This document shows positions 47,628 to 55,321 of a stretch of DNA of 64,000 bases, piece after piece (position 1 is the stretch's first letter; each line of letters opens with the position of its first letter). This stretch comes from Bacteroidota bacterium. Lineage in GTDB: Bacteria; Bacteroidota; Bacteroidia; Bacteroidales; DTGW01. A program made the position numbers and the translations under genes. The stretch lies in contig JAKPGM010000012.1 of NCBI GenBank assembly GCA_029550865.1, positions 1 through 64,000 of the forward strand, given 5' to 3'. The notes below the pieces were generated by a model that did no database searches, had not been told where the DNA came from, and saw only the letters and a list, made by a program, of their open reading frames with translations.

Positions 47628-48515
47628 TTATTCTTGTTTTCTTTGTTGACGCTCATGTATGCGAAAATTAACGCTCTGTATTTTACCCCGTCGGTACAGA
47701 ATGCTAAGCAATATCACCAGCATGCAAGCGACCATTATACCAATTACCATTAAATCATGACTCAATGCAGCCTGTTGAGTCGCTGCATCGGCATGCTTGA
47801 GAAATACAGTCAACGACTCAATTTCCTTTTCCGTAAGGGGATGTTGCGAATAAGCTGCAGCCATAGCCGGGAAGGGCATTCCTTTAATAATCCCTCGTAG
47901 AGCTGCATCATTCTTGTTCATCCGTGAATAAACGTGGGTGAGATCTTTTGCCAGCGTCCCTCCGCGGTTAAAACCTTCATAAGCCACGTTATGACATGCT
48001 ATGCACGCACTCCCTTTATTGTGAAACGAAATGTTTCCGGTAAAAAGATCAAAACCATAATTAATCTGACCCCGCTCATCAATAAGTATCCCTGTATCTT
48101 TTTTCACGGTCATTGTATCAACCGATGCAGATGAACCTTGTGTTCCCGATTGTGCATCGAGGTAACTTATTATCGATTCCAGCTGGGCGTCGGAAAAATT
48201 AAAAGCAGGCATCAGCATTCCTTTATACTCATCAATGATAGCTTTTGCCTCGGCATCCCCCTGATCATACATCTTTCTCGAATCAGTAATAAATCGCTTG
48301 ATCCATTCTTTTTGCCTGGTTTTAGTAATATCTTTTAGGTTGGGACCCATCAAGGGAGTACCTTCAATATTATGACAGGCAGCACAATTGGCCTTATACA
48401 ACGCCTCTCCCTCCTGGGCACACAGCACAAATCCATTCAGTAAAAGAAAACCCAGTAGGATTAGACTACAGTTCATCCTGGTGATACTTCTTTGAACTTT
48501 GCCAAAAATTTCCAT
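47628..48515 (-). CDS. Dihaem cytochrome c with C-terminal membrane anchor
   Basis: 295 residues from the ATG at 48515; the ATG at 48476 gives a cleaner signal peptide (LILLGFLLLNGFVLCAQ), and a still longer frame starts at 48575 inside the previous gene. Two CxxCH haem c sites: CAACHNIEG 31 residues after the 48476 start, and CIACHNVAYEG about 125 residues later, each with Met-containing loops (LMPAF, MPFPAMA) for axial ligation. A C-terminal helix (VIGIMVACMLVILLSILYRR) anchors it to the inner membrane. It should shuttle periplasmic electrons for the adjacent NrfD module or NarG cluster. Confidence 0.88.
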   Translation of the reverse strand: MEIFGKVQRSITRMNCSLILLGFLLLNGFVLCAQEGEALYKANCAACHNIEGTPLMGPNLKDITKTRQKEWIKRFITDSRKMYDQGDAEAKAIIDEYKGMLMPAFNFSDAQLESIISYLDAQSGTQGSSASVDTMTVKKDTGILIDERGQINYGFDLFTGNISFHNKGSACIACHNVAYEGFNRGGTLAKDLTHVYSRMNKNDAALRGIIKGMPFPAMAAAYSQHPLTEKEIESLTVFLKHADAATQQAALSHDLMVIGIMVACMLVILLSILYRRGKIQSVNFRIHERQQRKQE

Positions 48516-48522
48516 ATATGCA

Positions 48523-49392
48523 CTATTTGATAAATATATGACCCTGCCTACGTAAGCGAAACAATAGGATTGCAACGTATATTAAAGTACCATATACCAC
48601 TGCCAGTACCGTAATACTCATTATGATAAGCCAGCGAGGGCTCTTACGCTGGATATTCCAGAGAGTACGTTCTGGAAAAAAAGGTGGTGAAGATGGGGGT
48701 ACTAATGTAGTTCGCACCTCAACTACCGCCGAAGTATCCATATAATCAGCATTACCTGTAAGTTGAACCTTTATTTTCAACCTACCCTCCATATCGCCAA
48801 CAATATCCGTTGGGACTTTTACTTCAATTTTCTTTAAGTTATCAATACTTTTTTGAAGAAAGGGTAGCCATCCAAACGATTGACGGGCAAAAAATTGTAA
48901 CAACACATCAGTCAGGGTGTCGGACTGTTCATTTAGAGCAATAGCGGTGATGGTGTTTGTAATACTATCGTAATGCAGCTTAATACTCGCTTGCTTAAGC
49001 GTAATAACAGGATAATGTTCGCGGTCGGTCAAACTTCGCAGGTAATGAATAACTTGCCATATTTGTTGTGCAGAGAGTTTACCCTTAAACCCAGGCATCT
49101 GATTTCGACCAGTGAAAATTTTATAGAAAATTTCACCATCACGTTGTTTAGTAAACGTGGTATTTGTAAATCCCGGCGCTGCAATGAGTCCCCTCCCATC
49201 GGCATTAGCTCCATGGCAGGCTGCACATGTCGAAGTATAGATTCTTTTCCCATTGAGTATCGTCTGTATAGTAATAGATTCGGGGTTGTTAACAGCGGTA
49301 TATTGCGATGGAATCTCCCACTCACCCGTATTGCCACCAAACAAATGTGCTTGATAAAACCATCCAATCAATATGAGGACAAAACGTTTCAT
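48523..49392 (-). CDS. Monohaem cytochrome c with C-terminal membrane anchor
   Basis: 289 residues. Signal peptide, then a class I cytochrome c domain with CAACHGANADGRG near residue 56 and MPGFKGKLS as Met ligand region; the chain then has a beta-rich domain of unknown type (about 130-240) and a transmembrane helix (WLIIMSITVLAVVYGTLIYV) near the C-terminus. The beta domain after the haem domain is not one I recognise. Overlaps the NrfD gene by four bases. Confidence 0.86.
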   Translation of the reverse strand: MKRFVLILIGWFYQAHLFGGNTGEWEIPSQYTAVNNPESITIQTILNGKRIYTSTCAACHGANADGRGLIAAPGFTNTTFTKQRDGEIFYKIFTGRNQMPGFKGKLSAQQIWQVIHYLRSLTDREHYPVITLKQASIKLHYDSITNTITAIALNEQSDTLTDVLLQFFARQSFGWLPFLQKSIDNLKKIEVKVPTDIVGDMEGRLKIKVQLTGNADYMDTSAVVEVRTTLVPPSSPPFFPERTLWNIQRKSPRWLIIMSITVLAVVYGTLIYVAILLFRLRRQGHIFIK

Positions 49393-50750
49393 GGCTGTGT
49401 ACGATTAATTATCGACTGAGGAATTCCTTTCTCTTTTGCTGTCTCATATAGGGGTACCACCGGAAATATCTTCATCAATATTGTAATCACCAGTAAGACT
49501 ACCGCCATACATCCAACTGTAATAGACACCTCAGGTAGGGTTGGCGAATAATGTTTATAGTATTCTGGATAATTTTGTATGGGTAAAAAGGGATGGGTAA
49601 GCGTTGGGATAACAATAAGATAACGCTTTATCATGGCTGCGACAAGCACTATAAAAGAAATAATTGTTAAGGGCAAGGGTTTTCGCAAGGGCTTGAAAAT
49701 AAGCAAAAAAGTAGGCAGTATAAGTCCGCCAAACTGACTAAACCAAAACAGGTATGCAAATTCGCCGGTAAAAAGTGAATCGAGTAAGTGTTTTTCATGC
49801 TCACGCATTTTGTAAGCAGGTACCAGATATTCGTTGATATTAAAGTATAGGTACACCAACATCAAAAGCACCAATAGTTTGCCCAGACGATCAAAATGCA
49901 GGGGTCTTAAATAATCGTGGAGTAAAAAAACTTTTCGCGCGCCATAGATCAGGATAATCATCAGCGCAGCCCCTGCTACAAAAGCACCACTGACAAAATA
50001 AGGTCCAAAATTGGTGCTATCCCACCCTGGACGAAGCGTGTTGGCAAATAACCAGGCCGTGACCGTGTGGATTGAAAGAGCAACCGGGATAACGATGATC
50101 ATAAGAGCGTGTAAAGCTTTATGCAGGGTAATATTTTGTTCTTCAGTACCCTGCCAACCAAAGGTTAAAAACTTTATGATTTTTGCTTTGAATCCTCGAC
50201 CCATCAAATTTCTCCTATGCAAAATATGCAAATCGGGAATGAGGGGGAGATAATATAGCAACAAGCTTATAATCAAATAGGTATTAACAACTATTATGTC
50301 CCACACGATCGGTGATTGCAATCGCCCGTACACAAAAATATGCCACAAACGTTCGGGACGCCCCATGTCAACAACGATGATAAGTAGCGCACCTATAAGT
50401 GATCCTACAGCTACTATCTCGCCCAAACGGGTTATAGGGGTAGCCCAATGTTGATTAAGCAGCTTTAAAATGGCCAAAGTTAAAGATCCTATCAGGCTAA
50501 TAGCGATAAATAGAACGAAAGTAGAAATGTATAGCCCCCACGACACGATATCGCGCATGCCCGTTATTCCCAACCCAGTCTGTAACTGTTTGATGTAAAA
50601 ATATACTCCCACCCCCACGCAAAATACCAGAAACAATATCCAATATTCCAGTATTTTATTTTTCCTTCGCGAAACGACCGTAAGAGCAGTTACCATTTTA
50701 TCAAAATCAATCTTTTGCTGTTGCTGTAGTCCAGTAAATGTTGTTTCCAT
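49389..50750 (-). CDS. NrfD/PsrC family polysulfide reductase-like membrane subunit
   Basis: 453 residues from the ATG at 50750 (the frame opens further up at 50843, but that overlaps the preceding gene). About nine or ten transmembrane helices. NrfD/PsrC proteins are quinone-interacting partners of Fe-S proteins, also found as ActC in alternative complex III and as HmeB/DsrP. IVVDMGRPERLWHIF and HKALHALMIIVIPVALSIHTVTAW are the recognisable motifs. With the Fe-S protein upstream it should form an electron transfer unit between menaquinol and the cytochromes c. Confidence 0.9.
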   Translation of the reverse strand: METTFTGLQQQQKIDFDKMVTALTVVSRRKNKILEYWILFLVFCVGVGVYFYIKQLQTGLGITGMRDIVSWGLYISTFVLFIAISLIGSLTLAILKLLNQHWATPITRLGEIVAVGSLIGALLIIVVDMGRPERLWHIFVYGRLQSPIVWDIIVVNTYLIISLLLYYLPLIPDLHILHRRNLMGRGFKAKIIKFLTFGWQGTEEQNITLHKALHALMIIVIPVALSIHTVTAWLFANTLRPGWDSTNFGPYFVSGAFVAGAALMIILIYGARKVFLLHDYLRPLHFDRLGKLLVLLMLVYLYFNINEYLVPAYKMREHEKHLLDSLFTGEFAYLFWFSQFGGLILPTFLLIFKPLRKPLPLTIISFIVLVAAMIKRYLIVIPTLTHPFLPIQNYPEYYKHYSPTLPEVSITVGCMAVVLLVITILMKIFPVVPLYETAKEKGIPQSIINRTQP

Positions 50751-50757
50751 GATATGC

Positions 50758-51621
50758 TCAGTTGTTACGTCTTGGTGGCAGGTAATATACAGATGGCTTG
50801 GTTCCCAATTCGGCCAAAAGTTGAAAAGCCCCATTATCCTCAAGCAATTTGCTTAGCTTAACCGTCTCACCCGTTGTTCCATTGGTAACCGAATCTTCAT
50901 ACAGATTTCCAAAATAATATACCCCATTTGGACAGGCTCTTACACAGTAAGGTAGCTCACCATTGCGAAGGCAGTCGGCCGAAAAGGTGCACTTTGTCAC
51001 AGTGCCTTTTTTTTGAGGTACATTTCGTTCCACATTATAGGGTACATCTTTATACAACTCTGCATCTTTCGGGTCAAACCAATTGAACGACCTTGCCGAA
51101 TAGGGACATGCGGCAATACAGTACCGACAGCCTATGCAGCGCTCATTATCAATAAGCACAATACCATCGGTGCGCTTGTAAGTGGCTTCTACCGGGCAAA
51201 CCTTTACGCATGGCGGGTTATCGCAGTGTTGACAATGCTTGGGCAGGTAGTAAGGAGCTGTATGTTCATCATCTCTCATTTCTAACACATTCAGGTGAAA
51301 CTGGTCGGGACGTAATTGATGGGTAGCTGCACAGGCCTCCATACATTTACGAGCATTACGACACCGCGACAAATCAACTACCAGCACAAATTTCTTCCCC
51401 GGCAAACCCTGCCGCGCCTTTACATTAATTTCTGGATCAAGACTATTTTTTATTCGATTAATGTACGCGTCCCTTGCTATAATCAAATGCTTCGCAGTTG
51501 AGCCCATGTTTGGTGCCCAGGAAGTCTTATCCATCCACTTCGATACCAACACAGACCCAATACCTGCCAGACCCAGCTTCACGAAAAAAGCTCTTCGGTT
51601 TGTTTTATCCTGATTGAGTGA
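50758..51621 (-). CDS. Tat-exported ferredoxin-type Fe-S protein (DsrO/HmeA/NrfC-like)
   Basis: 287 residues from the ATG at 51621. A twin-arginine motif NRRAFFVKLG with a hydrophobic segment marks Tat export. Four cluster sites follow: CRNARKCMEAC, HCQHCDNPPCVKVCP, CIGCRYCIAACP and CTFSADCLRNGELPYCVRACP, as in NrfC/PsrB/HmeA proteins. It should sit on the periplasmic side and pass electrons between NrfD and the cytochromes c. It is the first gene of the nar cluster. Start choice: upstream in-frame ATGs at 51696 and 51648 exist, but the candidate promoter lies at 51652. Confidence 0.88.
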   Translation of the reverse strand, partial: SLNQDKTNRRAFFVKLGLAGIGSVLVSKWMDKTSWAPNMGSTAKHLIIARDAYINRIKNSLDPEINVKARQGLPGKKFVLVVDLSRCRNARKCMEACAATHQLRPDQFHLNVLEMRDDEHTAPYYLPKHCQHCDNPPCVKVCPVEATYKRTDGIVLIDNERCIGCRYCIAACPYSARSFNWFDPKDAELYKDVPYNVERNVPQKKGTVTKCTFSADCLRNGELPYCVRACPNGVYYFGNLYEDSVTNGTTGETVKLSKLLEDNGAFQLLAELGTKPSVYYLPPRRNN

Positions 51622-51651
51622 CATCAATTTACATATTTCAGTACTCATATG

Positions 51652-51683
51652 CGAAATTAGCATTATTTTTTTTGTCTTTGCAA
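51652..51683 (-). promoter_or_regulatory. Candidate promoter of the nar cluster
   Basis: On the minus strand TTG (51683-51681) and TAATTTCG (51659-51652; one mismatch to TAnnTTTG) lie 21 bases apart. Transcription would start near 51645, which favours the ATG at 51621 for the Fe-S protein. Confidence 0.35.
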
Positions 51684-51848
51684 CAACACACCTCAATTTA
51701 TAAATAGTCTAAGTTTAAATAATCTTCGATAACGACAACATTTTCTCCTCAATCCAGCATAGCAAGAATTAGTATAATAGAATTTGAGAATATATCCACT
51801 TGAAACAGGCTCGAGCAAATATGACAACTTGCATTTGATAAAATCCTG

Positions 51849-51903
51849 TACATAGCTATCTACATCCTCTACATAGTTATTTCGGAGTATTTACAAGCTC
51901 TAT
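51849..51903. repeat. Direct repeats, 21-bp period, block A (susC upstream)
   Basis: TACATAGCTAT at 51849 and TACATAGTTAT at 51870 are 21 bp apart and differ at one base. A degenerate third copy, TACAAGCTCTAT, starts at 51892. Two helical turns between copies places them on one DNA face, as AraC-type activators bind. Confidence 0.5.
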
Positions 51904-51925
51904 AGCAAGTTTTTTCTTGATCACA

Positions 51926-52009
51926 GGTAAGATTTTTTGCCTTTCGATGTAAGATTTGTGTCCAAAATGTAGGATTTGTATCCATCCCTGTAAGAAATGT
52001 ATCGCAGAG
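51926..52009. repeat. Direct repeats, about 21-bp period, block B (susC upstream)
   Basis: GTAAG/GTAGG cores at 51927, 51949, 51969 and 51990 (steps 22, 20 and 21) each head a T-rich ATTTGTATCC-like stretch. The block ends 17 bases upstream of the candidate -7 box at 52027, where an activator would contact polymerase. Confidence 0.55.
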
Positions 52010-52026
52010 TGGATGGACAACAGGAC

Positions 52027-52034
52027 TATTTTTG
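52027..52034 (+). promoter_or_regulatory. Candidate -7 box of the galactan locus
   Basis: TATTTTTG matches TAnnTTTG. No TTG occurs at the -33 position (52001-52006), as expected for an activator-dependent promoter. The start would fall near 52041. Confidence 0.4.
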
Positions 52035-52050
52035 ATTAAAATCGAAAGTC

Positions 52051-52182
52051 ATGCTGATAAAGGAAGATTTACAGAAACGCTTTTGGAATCTCATTCATAC
52101 GCATCGGAAAGAATTATTGTTAAGCCTTACCATTGTCATTATAGTTATGGGCATTTTACTCCTGCTCATCAGGGATATTTAA
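52051..52182 (+). CDS. Small single-pass membrane protein upstream of susC
   Basis: 43 codons with a Lys/Glu/Arg-rich N-terminus and one clear hydrophobic helix (about residues 24-40, LSLTIVIIVMGILLLLI) ending in Arg-Asp-Ile. It begins ten bases after the expected transcription start and ends 29 bases before susC, so it would be the first cistron. No known family. The membrane helix and its position argue that it is real, but length alone is weak support. Confidence 0.45.
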   Translation: MLIKEDLQKRFWNLIHTHRKELLLSLTIVIIVMGILLLLIRDI

Positions 52183-52211
52183 ATAGCTAACTAATACTAA
52201 CCAAAAACCAA

Positions 52212-55200
52212 TTGATGATGAAAAAATTTCTGTTTGTATGCCTGCTATTCAGTAGCATTTTAAGGCTTAATGCTCAGGTGCTTACCGTTACTGGTCGGGT
52301 TACTGATGCTACAACGGGAGAACCAGTTATTGGGGCCAGTATCGTTATCGAAAATACCTCCACAGGGGTTTTATCCGATGCGGAGGGTAAATTCAGCATT
52401 CGCGTCGATAAATCCGAGGCCGTATTGGTATGTTCGTTTGTAGGTTACACTACCCAGCGTCAGCCATTAAATGGACGCACACAGATTGATTTTGCACTTG
52501 AACCAGAAATCAAGTCGCTCGACGAAGTAGTAGTAATCGGGTATGGTACCGTAACCCGGCAGAATATTACCACCTCGGTAGCCAAGGTCAAGACCGACGA
52601 GGTACCTAAGGCCGCCAACAACAGCGTCAACCAGCTGCTTTTTGGACGAGCTGCTGGTTTAAAAACCACCCAACAGAGTGCCGAACCCGGTGGACGCATC
52701 GATCTGTCGATACGTGGACGCGGTAATCCGCTTGTCATTATCGATGGGGTTGCCTACCCATCCGACGAGCTTAACCCTTCTAGCGGGGTAGTTTCGCTAA
52801 ATAACGTAAACCGCGGCGGCATTACCAACATCAACCCCGAAGATATTGAATCGATAGAAATTCTTAAGGATGCAAGCGCCTCAATCTATGGTATTGGCGC
52901 TGCCAATGGGGTTATTCTCATCACAACCAAAAAAGGAAAAGCAGGTAGCATTAATGTTACCTACGACGGTAGCCGTTCGCTGGTAGAAAATATGCCTTAC
53001 CTCGAGCCCCTTTCGCCGGTCGACTATATGAGGCTTTACAATGAGTTCAACAAGGAATTCTATTGGGCAAGCCGAAACATGCAACCCTTTGGTAGCCTTG
53101 AGCCGCGCGTACCAAAAAATATCTTTCTCTATTCCGACTCGGCCATAGCCAATCCCCCACAGGCCACCGATTGGTTGGGCATGGTACTGCGTCAGGGAAG
53201 CGTTGACAACCACAATATCAACGTTTCGGGCGGCAACGAACGTATCGTTTACTATGCCTCGGGTAACTATTTTCATCAGCTGGGTACCATTCAAAATTCA
53301 GACCTAACCCGTTATCTGGGCAAACTCGATCTTACCCTTTTTCTTTCAAAGTCGATAAAATTTAATGCTGCCATGAATGCCAGCCGTTCGAACTATACCA
53401 ATGGTATGTCGGGTTATCAGCTGGCTGGTTCGGGTTCGCAGGGGTATGGTGCCTTGCAGGCTGCCATTGCCTATCCAACGCTCCTGCCCGTTAAAGATAC
53501 CGATGGCAACTACTCGCGTTTCCAGCTTATTGGCAATCCGGTATCGCTGCTCTCTATCAAAGATAAAACACAACAATCGACGCTGTTTATCAATACCTCA
53601 ATCGATGTAGAGATTATCCCCAAAACTCTTTCGGCACGCTTGCTGTATGGGAATAATTACGAAACAGCTGTACGCGACTTTTTTGTACCCTCAACGGTTT
53701 TCTACCATCAGCTATTTCAGGCACGCGGGGCAATCGACAACAGCCAGCGACAAAGTCAAACGCTATCGGCTACTACAACATTTACCCCTCACCTGAGCGA
53801 CAATATACAGCTCGATGTGCTGGCCGGATATGAACAAAATACGACCGAGTACCTGTCGAACGGATTATCAGCCTCGGGAATGCTCGACGCCATGGCCAAC
53901 TACAATATGGGCGCTGCACCCAACCGCGACCAATTGTCATCATCGAAATCGGTCAACAAAAAACGGTCGTACTTTACCCGCGCCAACCTCAATATACTCG
54001 ATCGCTACCTCGTGACACTCACCTACCGGTACGATGGTATCGATAAATTCTTCCCCGATAATAAATACGCATCTTTCCCCTCGGCAGCCCTGGGATGGAA
54101 AGTCTCTAAGGAATCGTTCATGCAAAATCTCACCTTCATCGATCTGTTAAAAATCAGGGCAAGTATTGGTATTACAGGCGATGCTTCGAATGTCATCAAT
54201 GCTGCTTATGGCGTATTCAGTCCCGATGTACGTGACCAGGCTTACTTCGATAATGGAGCTACGGTATATACTCCGTATTATCTCACTTCTATTGACCTGC
54301 CCAATCTGCAATGGCAAAAAACGCTGAATACCAACATAGGTATCGATTTTGGATTGTTCCGAAACCGTATATCCGGTTCGTTCGACCTGTTCCGCGACCG
54401 CATTACCAACCTGCTCAACAGCAAAACGACCCCTCAACTGTCGATGTTAACAACCATCTACGCTAATGGAGGACAACAAATTCGACAGGGATGGGAAGTA
54501 TCGCTAAAAACCGTTAACGTCAGTACCAAAAATTTCCAATGGGATCTGATTTTCAACGCCTCGCACTACTTGTTCCGCTGGGAAGAACGTTATTCCAACA
54601 TGGGGCTTCAATCGTATGTAGGGGAAAAAGACCCGGTCAATGCTATTTACGTATTCCCCACTAAAGGAATTATTAAGATAGGCGACAGCATTCCAGCCTC
54701 ACAGTACACCGTAGCCAATGGTATGGCCGCTAAACCCGGTTGCCCCATCTTTGTCGATCGCAATGGCGACGACTCTATTACCAATGCCGATGTCGTGATG
54801 TACAATACCGACCCCGATTTAATTATCGGATTAGGGAGCAACTTCCGGTATAAAAACTTCGACCTGGGTATATTTTTCTACAGCCAATTTGGAGCAAAAG
54901 ATTTTAACAATGCCTACGCATGGGCTAATGCCAAGAACTTTGGTAGCGGTAATCTTAATGGTACAACGGCAGCTATTAAGGATGCCTGGCGTATCGATAA
55001 CCCCAATGGAACCTTACCGGGTGCCTCGTACGACGAAGAATCGCTGGGTATGACTGCCCGTAGCGATGTATTTGTCCAGAGCAAAGATTTCATCCGTTGT
55101 CGGAATATTACCCTGGGATACACCTTTAAACCAAGCGTTAAAAAATATTTCTCCAGCTTACGCATTTACGCCGATGTACAAAATCCTTTCATCATCACCG

Positions 55201-55307
55201 ATTTCAAAATCATTGACCCCGAAATTCAATACATTTCGGTAAAAGGTGGTTCGGCTCCCTATCCCATGGCTCGAACTTATTCTGTAGGACTTACGGTTAA
55301 TTTTTAA
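52212..55307 (+). CDS. susC: SusC/RagA family TonB-linked outer membrane protein
   Basis: 1031 residues. Signal peptide ends near SILRLNAQ; a CarboxypepD_reg-like domain follows (VTGRVTDATTGEPVIGASIV), then a plug domain with LDEVVVIGYGT and IDGVAYPSDE. The 22-strand barrel takes up the rest and ends in a beta strand with terminal Phe. The ATG at 52215 is an alternative start. In this locus it should import galactan oligosaccharides with its SusD partner and TonB energy. Confidence 0.95.
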   Translation: MMMKKFLFVCLLFSSILRLNAQVLTVTGRVTDATTGEPVIGASIVIENTSTGVLSDAEGKFSIRVDKSEAVLVCSFVGYTTQRQPLNGRTQIDFALEPEIKSLDEVVVIGYGTVTRQNITTSVAKVKTDEVPKAANNSVNQLLFGRAAGLKTTQQSAEPGGRIDLSIRGRGNPLVIIDGVAYPSDELNPSSGVVSLNNVNRGGITNINPEDIESIEILKDASASIYGIGAANGVILITTKKGKAGSINVTYDGSRSLVENMPYLEPLSPVDYMRLYNEFNKEFYWASRNMQPFGSLEPRVPKNIFLYSDSAIANPPQATDWLGMVLRQGSVDNHNINVSGGNERIVYYASGNYFHQLGTIQNSDLTRYLGKLDLTLFLSKSIKFNAAMNASRSNYTNGMSGYQLAGSGSQGYGALQAAIAYPTLLPVKDTDGNYSRFQLIGNPVSLLSIKDKTQQSTLFINTSIDVEIIPKTLSARLLYGNNYETAVRDFFVPSTVFYHQLFQARGAIDNSQRQSQTLSATTTFTPHLSDNIQLDVLAGYEQNTTEYLSNGLSASGMLDAMANYNMGAAPNRDQLSSSKSVNKKRSYFTRANLNILDRYLVTLTYRYDGIDKFFPDNKYASFPSAALGWKVSKESFMQNLTFIDLLKIRASIGITGDASNVINAAYGVFSPDVRDQAYFDNGATVYTPYYLTSIDLPNLQWQKTLNTNIGIDFGLFRNRISGSFDLFRDRITNLLNSKTTPQLSMLTTIYANGGQQIRQGWEVSLKTVNVSTKNFQWDLIFNASHYLFRWEERYSNMGLQSYVGEKDPVNAIYVFPTKGIIKIGDSIPASQYTVANGMAAKPGCPIFVDRNGDDSITNADVVMYNTDPDLIIGLGSNFRYKNFDLGIFFYSQFGAKDFNNAYAWANAKNFGSGNLNGTTAAIKDAWRIDNPNGTLPGASYDEESLGMTARSDVFVQSKDFIRCRNITLGYTFKPSVKKYFSSLRIYADVQNPFIITDFKIIDPEIQYISVKGGSAPYPMARTYSVGLTVNF

Positions 55308-55321
55308 TGCGCAACCATTAA

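Noticed and set aside
47628-48575. Cytochrome c start at 48575
   Set aside because: The extra N-terminus overlaps the preceding gene and hides the signal peptide; a start at 48515 or 48476 is better.
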